A stretch of 64,000 bases of DNA from Chryseobacterium sp. 18061 (GCA_902706205.1 CACSKA010000001.1:434001-498000); one strand, 5' to 3'; positions 18,080-28,195 are shown, counted from the stretch's first letter. A program made the numbers and translations. Notes: generated by a model from the letters alone, not told the origin.

Positions 18080-19840
18080 TCAGTTAGCGATGAAACGTTT
18101 CTCTTCGGTCAACACCTGGAGTAGCAGACTCAGCTGTGGTTTCTGGTTCTCCACTTTCTCATCGTCGCGATTCCACGTGCGGTAGTTGCCGTTGTGATTT
18201 AGCACGACGGTCACCTTCGGCGTGGTTATCGCCAGGTCAGTATTGCTCGCGGCGGTGACCCAGTTATGGCGGCGTGTGGCGCTGAACAAGTCCTGCCCCT
18301 GAGAATATTCATTGGCAGGCGTGCTGACGTGCAGCAGACGCTGCATCAGCGTAGTCATCACATCTTTATGGTTGGTCAGGGTAGTGATTTCCTGTGCTGG
18401 CGTACCCGGCCAGTGAACCACCAATGGAACCTGAAGCTGTTTGCGAGACCAGTCGAAATTCGCGCCTTTTTTATCCAGCGATACGCCGTGCGCTGCCGTG
18501 ATAATCACCACGGTTTTGTCGAGCTTGCCGGACGCTTTGAGCGCGGTCAGCACACGGTCAATCTGCTTATCGACATCCCCGGCAGCGCGGGCATAACGGC
18601 GATTAAAGCTTTGTTTCTGGGTATCGGCAAGAGTGGTTCCGTTGAGCGAAATCCAGGAGAACCAGCGGTTCTCTTCCTGCGCGTAGCTCCCCAGCCAGTT
18701 AATCCACTGGGAGGCGGTGTCCGCATCGCTCTGAGATTTGGATGGCGGCAGCGAGAAGTCTGACAGGAGCGCCTGGCGATACATTGGGCTGCTGAATCCG
18801 TCAGAGGAAAACAGGCCAAGTTGATAACCCTGCTGATTCAGCGCGGAAATCAACGCCGCCGGAACGCGAGCTGACAGCACGCCATCCATATAGCTTGGTG
18901 AAATTCCGTAGAACAGACCGAAGATCCCACTGTCGGCGGCATTACCAGCGCTCATGTGCTGAGTAAAGTTAAGGTTTTGCTGTGCAAAACTGCCCAAGGA
19001 AGGCATCTGCTTCTCAAAATGAGAATAGTTCAGGCTATCGACCGTTATCAGCAGGACGTTTTGTCCGGTGCCCATATCACGGTAGCGCAAATCGCTCAGT
19101 GGATATTGCACGGAAACGGCTTCCGGATCGCCTTGCTCCACCAGACGGCGTTGGTAATCCTGCGCGTCGAGCAGGCCATGTTTCTCAAGGAAACGACGGG
19201 CGGTCATCGGATACGAAAGTGGCAAATTCGCGCGCTGCATGGTTATCGGACGATAGAAATTCGCATCAGCCCAAATGTACATCACATGCGTGGCGATAAA
19301 TGCAGTAAACAGAAACCAGGCGACCGGGCGAGCAAAGTGGCGGCGGCGCGTAAGGCTGCGCAGCTTTTGCCAGCTCCAGGTGGCGAACAGCATTTCAATC
19401 AGCAGAATGACCGGCACGCTGATAAACATAAGCTGCCAGTCGCGGGCCATTTCGTTTTGATCGGGGTTAATCACCAGCTCCCACACCACCGGATTAAGGT
19501 GCAAGTGGAAGCGGGTAAAGACTTCGCTGTCGATAAGTAACAGCGTCATGCCCACAGTGGCCAGAATGGCGGATAAGAACCGCATCAGGCGCTGGGACAT
19601 GACAACGAACGTGAGCGGGAAGAGGATCAGCAGGTAGGTGGCGAACACCAGAAAGCTGAAATGCCCGACGAGGCTGATGTACGAGTACACGCGACCCGAC
19701 AGCGTCGTCGGCCAGTCGGCGACAAACAGATAGCGGCTACCGAGAACTGCGGCCAGCAGAATGTTGAACAGGGCAAACCAGTGCCCCCAACTGACCATCT
19801 GGGACACTTTTTCTCGATAGGGCTGACGATGAGTCACCAT
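18080..19840 (-). CDS. yejM: Cardiolipin/LPS-sensing inner-membrane protein YejM (PbgA, LapC)
   Basis: YejM binds LPS in the periplasmic leaflet and controls LpxC degradation through LapB/FtsH, setting the rate of lipid A synthesis. The protein has 586 residues, the K-12 length. About five N-terminal membrane helices (about 20-190) are followed by a periplasmic alkaline-phosphatase-fold domain (about 245-586) with LLITVDSLNYSHFEKQMPSL, SDSGIFGLFYG-like and VVIITAAHGVSLD segments. An arginine-rich linker (SLTRRRHFARP) lies at a cytosolic loop. It is the second gene of yejL-yejM, 27 bp after yejL. The N-terminal domain is essential in K-12. Confidence 0.96.
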   Translation of the reverse strand: MVTHRQPYREKVSQMVSWGHWFALFNILLAAVLGSRYLFVADWPTTLSGRVYSYISLVGHFSFLVFATYLLILFPLTFVVMSQRLMRFLSAILATVGMTLLLIDSEVFTRFHLHLNPVVWELVINPDQNEMARDWQLMFISVPVILLIEMLFATWSWQKLRSLTRRRHFARPVAWFLFTAFIATHVMYIWADANFYRPITMQRANLPLSYPMTARRFLEKHGLLDAQDYQRRLVEQGDPEAVSVQYPLSDLRYRDMGTGQNVLLITVDSLNYSHFEKQMPSLGSFAQQNLNFTQHMSAGNAADSGIFGLFYGISPSYMDGVLSARVPAALISALNQQGYQLGLFSSDGFSSPMYRQALLSDFSLPPSKSQSDADTASQWINWLGSYAQEENRWFSWISLNGTTLADTQKQSFNRRYARAAGDVDKQIDRVLTALKASGKLDKTVVIITAAHGVSLDKKGANFDWSRKQLQVPLVVHWPGTPAQEITTLTNHKDVMTTLMQRLLHVSTPANEYSQGQDLFSATRRHNWVTAASNTDLAITTPKVTVVLNHNGNYRTWNRDDEKVENQKPQLSLLLQVLTEEKRFIAN

Positions 19841-19867
19841 AAACTGTTTGTCGTCTTCCTTTTGCGC

Positions 19868-20095
19868 TTAGTGCGCTGGGTCGTCGCTAACAGAAGATTG
19901 CAGCGCCTGAGCAAAGGAGCGGACAATCGCCTGACGCTGTGCTGGCGCGACGCTTGTGTTAATCAGGTTAGTCACCATATTGCCCAACACCATCAGTGAA
20001 AGGTCAGTCGGTGACTTGTGTTTTTCCAGCACGTTGGCAAGCTCAGTCAGCAGTTGTTCAACGTGTTCATCACTGTAGCGGGAGATTTGCGGCAT
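19868..20095 (-). CDS. yejL: UPF0352 family protein YejL
   Basis: A 75-residue acidic helical protein with start [16 protein letters not shown] and the core [18 protein letters not shown], the same length as K-12 YejL. The frame continues upstream, but the chosen ATG matches the family start. Its molecular role is not known. It is divergent from yejK and immediately upstream of yejM in one operon; that pairing is conserved in enterobacteria. Confidence 0.95.
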   Translation of the reverse strand: MPQISRYSDEHVEQLLTELANVLEKHKSPTDLSLMVLGNMVTNLINTSVAPAQRQAIVRSFAQALQSSVSDDPAH

Positions 20096-20228
20096 AAATC
20101 CAGAATCTGTTTGTTCATGAAAGGGCAACATATTACCGTAGCAGCAGCTTTTTTTCCGCTTTTTTTCGCCTTTACACAGTTGCGTCCGCGATGGTTGAAT
20201 ACCGTCCGGTCTAAAAGGAGAGTTTAAC

Positions 20229-21233
20229 ATGAGTCTGGATATCAACCAGATTGCCCTGCACCAGATGATCAAGCGTGATGAAGAGAACCTTGAAGTGGTG
20301 CTGCGCGATACTTTGCTGGAGCCGACGGCAACGGTCGAAGAGATGATGGCTGAGCTGCATCGGGTCTACAGCGCAAAGAACAAAGCCTACGGCATGTTCA
20401 ATGAAGAGAGTGAGCTGGCCCAGTCTCTGCGCCTGCATCGCCAGGGTGAGGAAGATTTCCTGGCCTTTAGCCGCGCAGCGACCGGTCGCCTGCGTGACGA
20501 ACTGGCGAAATACCCGTTCGCTGATGGCGGCATCGTGCTGTTTTGCCACTATCGCTATCTGGCGGTGGAATATCTGCTGGTGGCGGTGCTCAACAATCTG
20601 AGCAGCATGCGTGTGAACGAGCAGCTGGATATCAGCTCCACGCACTATCTCGATATCAATCACGCCGATATCGTGGCGCGTATTGATTTGACCGAATGGG
20701 AAACCAATCCGGACTCTAGCCGCTACCTGACATTCCTGAAAGGGCGAGTAGGACGCAAAGTGGCCGATTTCTTTATGGATTTCCTCGGGGCAAGCGAAGG
20801 GCTGAACGCCAAAGCGCAGAACCGCGGTTTACTGCAGGCAGTTGACGATTTTACTGCCGAAGCGGAGCTCGATAAATCCGAGCGTCAGAACGTGCGCCAG
20901 CAGGTCTACACCTACTGCAACGAACAGCTGCAGGCCGGGGAAGAGATTGAGCTGGAGTCGCTGTCCAAAGAGTTGTCCGGCGTCAGCGAAGTGAGTTTCC
21001 ACGAATTCACCGCCGACAAAGGCTACGAGCTGGAAGAGAGTTTCCCGGCGGACAGAAGCACGCTGCGCCAGCTGACCAAATACGCCGGAAGCGGCGGTGG
21101 GCTGACCATCAACTTTGATGCGCTGCTGCTTGGCGAACGTATTTTCTGGGATCCGGCCACTGATACACTGACCATCAAAGGCACGCCACCCAACCTGCGT
21201 GACCAGTTACAGCGCCGCACCAGCGGTAAGTAA
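20229..21233 (+). CDS. yejK: Nucleoid-associated protein NdpA (YejK)
   Basis: NdpA is a cytosolic nucleoid protein that binds DNA and has been linked to topoisomerase activity in K-12. It has 334 residues (K-12: 335) and starts [18 protein letters not shown], with NDPA-family blocks [24 protein letters not shown] at about 105 and [20 protein letters not shown] at about 165. AAAGGAG lies 8 bp before the ATG. It is transcribed away from yejL and ends at a terminator facing rplY. Confidence 0.95.
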   Translation: MSLDINQIALHQMIKRDEENLEVVLRDTLLEPTATVEEMMAELHRVYSAKNKAYGMFNEESELAQSLRLHRQGEEDFLAFSRAATGRLRDELAKYPFADGGIVLFCHYRYLAVEYLLVAVLNNLSSMRVNEQLDISSTHYLDINHADIVARIDLTEWETNPDSSRYLTFLKGRVGRKVADFFMDFLGASEGLNAKAQNRGLLQAVDDFTAEAELDKSERQNVRQQVYTYCNEQLQAGEEIELESLSKELSGVSEVSFHEFTADKGYELEESFPADRSTLRQLTKYAGSGGGLTINFDALLLGERIFWDPATDTLTIKGTPPNLRDQLQRRTSGK

Positions 21234-21249
21234 CCCAAAATCAGCGATA

Positions 21250-21277
21250 AAAAAACCCCGCCGAGGCGGGGTTCTTC
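21250..21277. terminator. Bidirectional terminator between yejK and rplY
   Basis: A CCCCGCC/GGCGGGG stem with a GAG loop is preceded by seven A; it can end both convergent transcripts. Confidence 0.85.
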
Positions 21278-21292
21278 ACAACTTGTCAGCGA

Positions 21293-21580
21293 TTACGCGC
21301 GAACGAAGTCGATGTGAGTCAGTTTTGGCTTGAACGGGTGACGCTGAACAGCCTGAACCTTCACTTTCTCTTCTTTACCACCAGCAACCACGATGGTCAG
21401 AACTTCGGTGTAGAAACCTTCTTTAGTCTGCAGGTTCCACACTTTGTCGTGGTCCAGTTCCAGAGCTACAGGAGCAGCTTCGCCACCGTAGACGATTGCT
21501 GGGAACTGGTTAGCGATACGCAGGCGGCGGCTCGCACCCTTACCCTGCTCTTTACGTACTTCTGCGTTTAAAGTAAACAT
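21293..21580 (-). CDS. rplY: 50S ribosomal protein L25
   Basis: L25 binds 5S rRNA in the central protuberance. The 95-residue protein starts [20 protein letters not shown], the short single-domain (gamma-proteobacterial) form, and ends [15 protein letters not shown]. One residue is inserted relative to K-12, near AGGKEEKVK. The longer open frame upstream is ignored because this ATG carries the family start and has an AGAGAGACATCA leader. It is monocistronic. Confidence 0.97.
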   Translation of the reverse strand: MFTLNAEVRKEQGKGASRRLRIANQFPAIVYGGEAAPVALELDHDKVWNLQTKEGFYTEVLTIVVAGGKEEKVKVQAVQRHPFKPKLTHIDFVRA

Positions 21581-21747
21581 TGATGTCTCTCTATATGTAA
21601 TCCTGTTACAGGCGACCCAGCAACAGGCAAGTGATCTGCTTTGCACATGCAAAAGCGGGCGGGATTATAGCCTTCAATCCCTTTCGGGGCAAACTAAACT
21701 CTCCCCATCATACTTCGGGCTGTCTCTTTGTTGGCCGCGTCCGCGCA

Positions 21748-22425
21748 CTAAAGCGTGCTGATTTTGCCCTGGAATATTACCGGCCCTGAAGGACCCGCCA
21801 GTTTTGAACCGCCAACAGGCTCAAGGCTAATTGCCAGTACCGATTGATTGTCCAAAGAGTCGGCGCCCAGTTTGAATTCGTTACCCGCATTGTGGGTTAT
21901 CAGGCCCAGTGAGCGCGGCGGATTGCTGCCTTTAATCAGCCACAGTTGCAGGTTTTTGCTTTGTGGTAGCGTTACGTTAAGCGCCGAGACCTGAATTATC
22001 GACGCAGATTTATTCATGCTGACCACGAACTGTTCACCCGACTGCGCGCCATTTAACACCGCAACGGGCTGCATCGGTGACATCTGTTCCGGTTTCGTCA
22101 CGTAAGTGAACACCAGCACGCTCGCCAGCGCGGCGGCAAGCGCCCAGCCGACCCAGGCCGTTGGTCGTGAATAAACAGGAGCGGCCGCCGCTACTGGGGT
22201 ACTCTGATTAATATCGCGCTGAATGGCCCACCATACATCTGGTGCAGGTGTGACATCTTGCGTTGTCACGTCTATTCCGCTAAAGGCTTTTTGCCAGCGC
22301 GTGACCTGCTGCGCAAACTCAACATCGGTGGCCAATCTTCGTTCGAGCTGCGCTCGGATTGGTTCATCCAGCACACCGAGAACGAACTCAGCGGCGAGGA
22401 AGTCATCATTTTCCTGAATGTTCAT
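21748..22425 (-). CDS. Anti-sigma-K factor RskA-like, membrane-bound
   Basis: A 225-residue protein with a cytosolic N-terminal anti-sigma domain (about 1-75, FLAAEFVLGVLDEPIRAQLE and VTRWQKAF), one membrane helix (about 90-108, VGWALAAALASVLVFTYV) and a periplasmic RskA domain (KSASIIQVSALNVTLPQSKN, LQLWLIKG). RskA-type proteins hold their ECF sigma factor at the membrane until regulated proteolysis frees it. The ATG overlaps the stop of the sigma gene (ATGA), so the pair is translationally coupled. K-12 has nothing at this position. The inducing signal cannot be told from sequence. Confidence 0.87.
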   Translation of the reverse strand: MNIQENDDFLAAEFVLGVLDEPIRAQLERRLATDVEFAQQVTRWQKAFSGIDVTTQDVTPAPDVWWAIQRDINQSTPVAAAAPVYSRPTAWVGWALAAALASVLVFTYVTKPEQMSPMQPVAVLNGAQSGEQFVVSMNKSASIIQVSALNVTLPQSKNLQLWLIKGSNPPRSLGLITHNAGNEFKLGADSLDNQSVLAISLEPVGGSKLAGPSGPVIFQGKISTL

Positions 22426-22970
22426 AGGCCCACACACTCCCTGAGATGTGCCAGCGCGCGGCGGATCCAGCTTTTAACGGTACCTTCTGGCTGGCTCAAC
22501 GACAGTGCTATTTCGGTTTGTGACAGCCCGCGATAGTAAGCCAGAGCAATACTTTGCCGCTGTTCAGGCGGTAGATTCTCCAGGCAGTGCTGCAAACGAC
22601 GGGCTTCCAGATGACTGTCTTCCTCCGGCAGCGGGGCCTGAAAGCCTTCTTCCGCTTCGGTAATGTCATCCACCGAACAGCAGCGATTCTCATGTTTTCT
22701 CAGGTAATCAATGGCGCGGTTTCTGGCGATATGACTCAGCCAAATCTGCGGCTCGCTGCGTTGCTCATCGTAATATGTCGCAGACTGCCAGATTTGAATA
22801 AAGGTATCGTGCAGGATTTCCTCCGCCCAGTCGCGGCGTCGGACCATGCGCAAAATAATCCCAAATAGGCGAGGCGAAAGGGTGTGGTAGAGCTGTGCCA
22901 GGGCATCTTTATCGCCTGAGGCTATTTTGGACATGATACCGGCATGAATATGAGGCGCGTTGGTTGTCAT
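22422..22970 (-). CDS. ECF sigma factor, SigK-like
   Basis: A 182-residue sigma factor with region 2 (about 20-85: LYHTLSPRLFGIILRMVRRR, WAEEILHDTFIQIWQSA) and region 4 (about 125-180: LPPEQRQSIALAYYRGLSQT, GTVKSWIRRALAHLREC). No region 1 or 3 is seen, as expected for ECF sigma factors. The start gives MTTNAPHIHAG; a longer frame reaches 23015 but lacks support. It is coupled to the RskA-like gene downstream and lies 60 bp after the fasciclin gene, so the three form an operon. The SigK assignment rests on the RskA partner, the fasciclin neighbour and a SigK-like promoter upstream. Confidence 0.87.
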   Translation of the reverse strand: MTTNAPHIHAGIMSKIASGDKDALAQLYHTLSPRLFGIILRMVRRRDWAEEILHDTFIQIWQSATYYDEQRSEPQIWLSHIARNRAIDYLRKHENRCCSVDDITEAEEGFQAPLPEEDSHLEARRLQHCLENLPPEQRQSIALAYYRGLSQTEIALSLSQPEGTVKSWIRRALAHLRECVGL

Positions 22971-23030
22971 CAGGATCCCTGTTAAAGGTGCAGCCACACA
23001 AAAGTGGCTGCACACAGTATAGGCAACGCT

Positions 23031-23597
23031 TTATGGCATCAGCACAGTATCGATCACATCAATCACACCGTTGCTCTGATTTACGTCGTAGGTGGTGATG
23101 TTGGCAATATTGCCCCGCGCATCTTTCAACTGGATATTATGCGGGCCGTTCGCCATGACCCACAGAGAGCCACCGTTAACGGTTTTCAGCTCGGCTTTAC
23201 CGCCCCCGGCTTTGATTTTTTTCTCAAGCGCTTTCATATCGTATTTGCCCGCCACTACGTGATAGGTCAAAACGGCGGTGAGCTTTTGTTTGTTTTCGGG
23301 TTTGAGCAGGGAGTCCACGGTTCCCGGAGGGAGTTTTTCGAAGGCGGTGTTAGTGGGGGCAAAGACGGTAAAGGGCCCTGTTCCTTCGAGTGTCGGGACC
23401 AGCCCGGCAGCTTTTACCGCCGCCACCAGCGTGGTGTGATCTTTCGAATTGATGGCGTTTTGCACGATGTTTTTCGATGGGTACATGGCTGCACCGCCGA
23501 CCATCACAGTGTTGTTATCCATCATGGCTGCCTGAGACATGCCGCTGAAAACCAGTGCAGAAAAAATCAGAGATGGCAGAAATTGTTTCATTTTCAT
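23031..23597 (-). CDS. Secreted fasciclin (FAS1)-domain protein
   Basis: A 188-residue protein with a Sec signal peptide (MKMKQFLPSLIFSALVFSGM, cleavage near SQA-AMM) and one FAS1 domain covering most of the rest. The FAS1 H1 box GPFTVFAPTNTAFEKLP, the YHVV element (LTYHVVAGKYDM) and the H2 region (GVIDVIDTVLMP) are clear. FAS1 proteins act in adhesion or bind small ligands; the role in enterobacteria is not established. GAGGG precedes the ATG. It is the first gene of the operon with the sigma and anti-sigma genes, and is probably the main target of that sigma factor, by analogy with mycobacterial MPT70/MPT83. Confidence 0.9.
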   Translation of the reverse strand: MKMKQFLPSLIFSALVFSGMSQAAMMDNNTVMVGGAAMYPSKNIVQNAINSKDHTTLVAAVKAAGLVPTLEGTGPFTVFAPTNTAFEKLPPGTVDSLLKPENKQKLTAVLTYHVVAGKYDMKALEKKIKAGGGKAELKTVNGGSLWVMANGPHNIQLKDARGNIANITTYDVNQSNGVIDVIDTVLMP

Positions 23598-23645
23598 TCC
23601 CTCATTTGTGTTTTCGATTCGGGCTAATTTGTGCCCTCAACTGTT

Positions 23646-23673
23646 AATACGAATGAGCGAAGAAAACGGATGC
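23646..23673 (-). promoter_or_regulatory. Candidate SigK-type promoter of the fasciclin operon
   Basis: On the minus strand GCATCC, a 16-bp spacer and CGTATT lie about 50 bp before the fasciclin ATG. The mycobacterial SigK consensus is CCATCC-N16/17-CCGAAT, so the -35 matches five of six and the spacing is right, while the -10 is looser. No good sigma-70 promoter was seen there. This is inference from one site. Confidence 0.45.
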
Positions 23674-23710
23674 AAAAAAAGTGAAAAAAATGGCATCACG
23701 AGAAAATTCC

Positions 23711-25468
23711 CTAGCGCAGCTCATTGGCGCGACGGAAACGGCCTTCATAATCAAAGACTTTTTCACGCACCTGCCAGAAATGTCCTTTTTTACGCGCGAC
23801 GACAAAATCCGGATGCCGCAGTAAAACCTGCTGAGCGAGGATATCGGCAGGCGTTATCCAGCGCAGTGGTACGCCGGGTGTGCGAGTATGAGGGCGCATA
23901 AAAAGCTGCTCGAAGGCGGTTTTCTGCGCGGGCGTTTGCAGACGGAAGCGCTCACTCACATCGGCCCCGTCCTCGTCGTGGTAGGTGACTTTCAGCCACG
24001 GGCCTTTTTCGTCAGCGCCGTCCTGTAAGGTCATGCCGCTACAGCGTAGCACCAGTGCATCTTTGAGTTTCAGCGCCGCCTTCAGCATATCGTCGGGATC
24101 AACCAGCACCGTGTCACATTCGCGGCAACGGCGCGCCGCGATATCGTTTTCTGCATTGCACTGCGGGCAGTTTTTAAAGCGGAAGCGGAAATCACACTGC
24201 TCGCGATGGCCATCGTCATCTTCAAACCAGCCCTGGCAGCGGCGGCCAAAGTGTTCGATAAGCGTGCCGTCCTGGGTGGTTTTGCCCCAGAACGTATTGG
24301 CGAAACCGCAGGCAGGGCAGAAAATCTGCACCGGCACGTTGTCACTTTTGCCTTTCGGCGCGCCGACTTCCGGGGCAAACAGGTCATGCGGATTTCCGGC
24401 GTAGTCGAGTATCAGACAATCAGTCTTACCTGGCGACAGACGCAGACCACGGCCGACAATTTGCTGATAAAGGCTGACGGATTCCGTCGGGCGTAGAATG
24501 GCAATCAGATCGACGTGTGGCGCGTCAAACCCGGTGGTCAGCACTGCGACGTTTACCAGATAGCGAAACTGCTGCGCTTTAAACGCTTCAATCAGCCGGT
24601 CTCGTTCCGGCGCGGGCGTGTCGCCGGTGATAAGCGCTGCTTCTGAGGCAGGCAACAGGCCGGTGACTTCTTTGGCGTGTTCTACCGTTGAAGCGAAAAT
24701 CATCACCCCTTTGCGATTCTGCGCGAATTCAACAATCTGGCTGATGATATGCGGTGTTATGCGCTGCTGTTTTTTCAGCTCAACGTTAAGATCTGCTTCA
24801 CTGAACAGGCCGTTGCTTTGTACCTGTAGGCGGCTGAAATCGTATTGAACCACCGGCATATCCAGCCGTTCCGGCGGTGTCAAAAAGCCGTGCTTAATCA
24901 TATAGCGCAGCGGCAGTTCATAAATGCAGTCGCGGAACAGTGCTTTTTCATCGCCGCGCACCATACCGTGATAATGGAAGCGATAAATCCAGCCTTTACC
25001 CAGCCGGAACGGTGTGGCGGTCAGCCCCAGAAGGCGTAAGTGAGAGTTCACTTTCTTAAGGTGATTGAGGATTTGCTGGTACTGGCTGTCATCGTCATCG
25101 CTGATGCGGTGGCATTCATCGACAATCAGCAGGGAAAACTCGGCTTGAAACAGCTCAAGGTTGCGTGCCACCGACTGTACGCTGCCGAATACCACTTTAC
25201 CGTGGCTCTCTTTGCGTTTTAGTCCGGCAGCAAAAATATCAGCCTCAAGCCCCAGCGCCAGGTACTTCGCGTGGTTCTGCGCCACCAGTTCTTTGACGTG
25301 AGCAAGCACCAACACACGTCCACGCGCCAGGCGTGCAAGCTCGGCTATCACCAGGCTTTTTCCGGCACCAGTGGGCAACACAATCACCGCGGGCTGTTGG
25401 TGTTGACGAAAATGGGAGAGGGTAGCGTCCACCGCTTCCTGCTGATAAGGGCGAAGAGTAAAAGTCAT
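23711..25468 (-). CDS. radD: DNA helicase-like repair ATPase RadD
   Basis: RadD (YejH) is a superfamily 2 ATPase that works with RecA and SSB in double-strand-break and post-replication repair. It has 585 residues (K-12: 586). Motifs: Walker [10 protein letters not shown] near residue 34, DECHRI (motif II), LGLTATPFR (III) and [13 protein letters not shown] (VI). A cysteine-rich region follows (CPACGF, CPQC, CREC) that forms the zinc site seen in the structure. The ATG used gives the conserved [13 protein letters not shown] start; the frame runs on upstream without support. It is divergent from rsuA. Confidence 0.95.
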   Translation of the reverse strand: MTFTLRPYQQEAVDATLSHFRQHQQPAVIVLPTGAGKSLVIAELARLARGRVLVLAHVKELVAQNHAKYLALGLEADIFAAGLKRKESHGKVVFGSVQSVARNLELFQAEFSLLIVDECHRISDDDDSQYQQILNHLKKVNSHLRLLGLTATPFRLGKGWIYRFHYHGMVRGDEKALFRDCIYELPLRYMIKHGFLTPPERLDMPVVQYDFSRLQVQSNGLFSEADLNVELKKQQRITPHIISQIVEFAQNRKGVMIFASTVEHAKEVTGLLPASEAALITGDTPAPERDRLIEAFKAQQFRYLVNVAVLTTGFDAPHVDLIAILRPTESVSLYQQIVGRGLRLSPGKTDCLILDYAGNPHDLFAPEVGAPKGKSDNVPVQIFCPACGFANTFWGKTTQDGTLIEHFGRRCQGWFEDDDGHREQCDFRFRFKNCPQCNAENDIAARRCRECDTVLVDPDDMLKAALKLKDALVLRCSGMTLQDGADEKGPWLKVTYHDEDGADVSERFRLQTPAQKTAFEQLFMRPHTRTPGVPLRWITPADILAQQVLLRHPDFVVARKKGHFWQVREKVFDYEGRFRRANELR

Positions 25469-25616
25469 GGTTCCAGCATCATTATTTACACCTGAATAGT
25501 ATGCCATGAATCTTTTCGCTTGAGTGGCTTAGCAGGGCCGTTATACTTAACCCTTAGTACAGCTTCATTTTCGGGCCACGCCCGATACCCGCACAATTAC
25601 AGGCTAAAAATACTTC

Positions 25617-26324
25617 ATGCGACTCGAAAAGTTTATCGCCCAGCAACTCGGCGTCAGCCGTGCCATTGCCGGGCGTGAAATTCGCGCCAGCCGCGTTACC
25701 GTGGACGGCGAGATTATCAAACTCAGCGCGTTTAAGGTCCTGCCGGAACACACTGTGGAATATGACGGAAACCCGTTAACCCAACCGACTGGCCCGCGTT
25801 ACTTCATGCTCAACAAGCCTCAGGGTTATGTGTGCTCAACGGATGACCCGGATCATCCGACGGTGCTTTATTTCCTCGATGAGCCACTGGCGCACAAGCT
25901 GCACGCCGCAGGGCGTCTGGATATCGACACCACCGGCCTGGTACTGATGACCGACGACGGCCAATGGTCGCACCGTGTCACTTCCCCGCGTCACCACTGC
26001 GAGAAAACCTATCTGGTGACGCTGGAATCGCCGGTGGCCGATGACACAGCTGAACAATTCATTAAAGGTGTTCAGCTGCATAATGAAAAAGATCTGACCA
26101 AACCCGCGCAGCTGGACGTACTGACCCCAACTGAAGTCCGTTTGACCATCAGTGAGGGGCGCTATCATCAGGTGAAACGCATGTTTGCGGCGGTAGGTAA
26201 CCACGTTGTAGGCCTGCATCGCGAACGAATTGGTGAAATTAAACTTGGTGACGATTTGGCCCCTGGTGAATACCGGGCGCTGACGGAAGACGAAATCGCC
26301 AGCGTTGGCTTATCGCCGCGCTAA
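25617..26324 (+). CDS. rsuA: 16S rRNA pseudouridine(516) synthase RsuA
   Basis: RsuA converts U516 of 16S rRNA to pseudouridine. The 235-residue protein (K-12: 231) has an N-terminal S4 RNA-binding domain ([20 protein letters not shown]) and the catalytic domain with [14 protein letters not shown], in which the first Asp is the nucleophile, then [16 protein letters not shown]. Bcr follows 16 bp downstream, so the two are likely co-transcribed. Confidence 0.96.
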   Translation: MRLEKFIAQQLGVSRAIAGREIRASRVTVDGEIIKLSAFKVLPEHTVEYDGNPLTQPTGPRYFMLNKPQGYVCSTDDPDHPTVLYFLDEPLAHKLHAAGRLDIDTTGLVLMTDDGQWSHRVTSPRHHCEKTYLVTLESPVADDTAEQFIKGVQLHNEKDLTKPAQLDVLTPTEVRLTISEGRYHQVKRMFAAVGNHVVGLHRERIGEIKLGDDLAPGEYRALTEDEIASVGLSPR

Positions 26325-26340
26325 CTTCAGGAGTAGATTA

Positions 26341-27537
26341 GTGACCACCAGGCAGCACTCCTCGCTGGGTATAGTATTCATCCTTGGCCTCCTGGCCATG
26401 CTGATGCCGCTTTCAATTGATATGTATCTCCCGGCGCTGCCGGTCATTTCTGCTCAGTTCGGCGTCCCGGCGGGCAGTGCGCAGATGACGCTCAGCACCT
26501 ACATTCTGGGCTTTGCCCTCGGTCAGTTGCTGTATGGCCCAATGGCCGACAGCATTGGCCGTAAGCCGGTTATTCTCGGTGGCACGCTGGTGTTCGCGGC
26601 GGCTGCGGTGGCCTGTGCGCTGTCGCAGACCATCGATCAACTGATCATTATGCGCTTCTTCCACGGTCTTGCCGCGGCGGCCGCGAGCGTGGTGATCAAC
26701 GCCCTGATGCGCGATATTTACCCGAAAGAAGAGTTCTCCCGCATGATGTCGTTCGTCATGCTGGTGACGACCATTGCGCCGCTGGTGGCGCCTATGGTCG
26801 GCGGGGCGGTGCTGGTATGGTTCAGTTGGCATGCGATTTTCTGGATCCTCGCCATTGCCGCACTTCTGGCCTCCACGATGATCTTCTTCTTTATCAATGA
26901 GACCTTGCCCCCGGAGCGCCGTCAGAAGTTTCACATCCGCACCACGATGGGGAATTTCGCCTCGCTGTTCCGTCATAAGCGCGTACTGAGCTACATGCTG
27001 GCCAGTGGCTTCAGCTTCGCAGGAATGTTCTCGTTCCTTAGCGCCGGGCCGTTTGTTTACATCGAGCTGAACCACGTTTCACCGCAGCATTTCGGTTATT
27101 ACTTCGCGCTGAATATCGTATTCCTGTTCATCATGACCATCATCAACAGCCGCTTTGTGCGCAAGGTGGGGGCGCTGAACATGTTCCGCGCCGGCCTGTG
27201 GATCCAGTTCGCGATGGCCGTTTGGATGGTGGTATGCGCGCTGCTTGGCGTGGGCTTCTGGTCACTGGTGCTTGGCGTAGCGGCATTTGTGGGCTGCGTA
27301 TCGATGGTTTCTTCCAACGCGATGGCGGTTATTCTCGACGAATTCCCACACATGGCGGGTACGGCGTCGTCGCTGGCGGGAACTTTCCGCTTCGGGATTG
27401 GCGCGATTGTAGGGGCGTTGCTGTCTATGGCGACCTTTACCACCGCGTGGCCAATGCTATTTTCCATCGCATTTTGCGCCACGTGTTCGATTTTATTCTC
27501 TCTCTACGCCAGCCGTCCTCGTAAAAACCCGCGCTAA
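26341..27537 (+). CDS. bcr: Bicyclomycin/sulfonamide/dipeptide efflux MFS transporter Bcr
   Basis: Bcr is a 12-helix proton-driven drug exporter of the DHA1 family. From a GTG start the protein has 398 residues (K-12: 396) and begins with the conserved TTRQHSS. AGGAG lies 8 bp before that GTG, which decides the start over an in-frame ATG inside rsuA. The family motif [15 protein letters not shown] lies after helix 2, and motif [20 protein letters not shown] in helix 4. A strong terminator follows. Confidence 0.95.
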   Translation: MTTRQHSSLGIVFILGLLAMLMPLSIDMYLPALPVISAQFGVPAGSAQMTLSTYILGFALGQLLYGPMADSIGRKPVILGGTLVFAAAAVACALSQTIDQLIIMRFFHGLAAAAASVVINALMRDIYPKEEFSRMMSFVMLVTTIAPLVAPMVGGAVLVWFSWHAIFWILAIAALLASTMIFFFINETLPPERRQKFHIRTTMGNFASLFRHKRVLSYMLASGFSFAGMFSFLSAGPFVYIELNHVSPQHFGYYFALNIVFLFIMTIINSRFVRKVGALNMFRAGLWIQFAMAVWMVVCALLGVGFWSLVLGVAAFVGCVSMVSSNAMAVILDEFPHMAGTASSLAGTFRFGIGAIVGALLSMATFTTAWPMLFSIAFCATCSILFSLYASRPRKNPR

Positions 27538-27553
27538 AACACATTTGTTTAAC

Positions 27554-27582
27554 AAAAAGGGGCTGAAATCAGCCCCTTTTTG
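27554..27582 (+). terminator. Terminator after bcr
   Basis: AAAAAGGGGCTGA and TCAGCCCCTTTTT form a long stem with a small loop, 16 bp after the bcr stop. Confidence 0.92.
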
Positions 27583-27847
27583 ATGCATATCAACTGCTAA
27601 GCGTTTTGTATTGCTCGATTATGTTTATTTTATGTAAAATCAATTAGTGTAAAAAGTCACATCACTGTAGATAAAAAGGTTGTTTTAGATCACAGAAACG
27701 GGTACATATAGCGCCGTTATGCCGGTTTGGCATACGAGTGACGATAAAAACGTACGTACCCTTGGCTGGATGCAGGACGATTTGTCAACGATGTGTTAAT
27801 ATGGATGTGAAATATTTGTGAAGCATTTTGCTTCCGGGGAAAAAGAC
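27583..27847 (+). other. Leader region of yejG
   Basis: About 265 bp of AT-rich DNA between the bcr terminator and yejG. It contains a small TGCCGG..TTGGCA inverted repeat near 27720 and several T/A runs, and probably holds the yejG promoter. I could not assign boxes with confidence and saw no riboswitch fold or small gene. Confidence 0.4.
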
Positions 27848-28192
27848 GTGAATACACTACAGCTTTCTATCGTACACCGACTGCCCCAGAGCTATCGCTG
27901 GTCTGCCGGTTTTGCAGGTTCACGAGTTGAACCGATTCCGCAAAATGGTAACGAAGATGATAATTGCCTGGTGGCACTGAAATTACTGAGTCCTGACGGC
28001 GATACCGCATGGCCCGTGATGCAGAAGCTGAGCCAGGCGTTAACCGATATCGAATTGCCAAGTTCCGTACTGGAATGCGAAGGCGAGCCGTGCCTGTTCG
28101 TGAATATGCAAGATGAGTTCGCGGCGACCTGCCGACTGAAAAACTTTGGCGTGGCTATCGCTGAGCCTTTCTCCGGTAACAACCCTTTCTGA
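27848..28192 (+). CDS. yejG: Conserved protein YejG
   Basis: A 114-residue soluble protein, the same length as K-12 YejG, with the near-invariant [20 protein letters not shown] start and [15 protein letters not shown] near the end. The start is GTG with GGGGAAAA upstream; an upstream ATG would add ten unsupported residues. The biochemical function is unknown to me. Its stop is only 3 bp from the end of the convergent yejF gene, with no terminator between. Confidence 0.93.
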   Translation: MNTLQLSIVHRLPQSYRWSAGFAGSRVEPIPQNGNEDDNCLVALKLLSPDGDTAWPVMQKLSQALTDIELPSSVLECEGEPCLFVNMQDEFAATCRLKNFGVAIAEPFSGNNPF

Positions 28193-28195
28193 GCG

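Noticed and set aside
27583..27847. Possible riboswitch or CRP/FNR site in the yejG leader
   Set aside because: Only short inverted repeats and partial motif matches were found.
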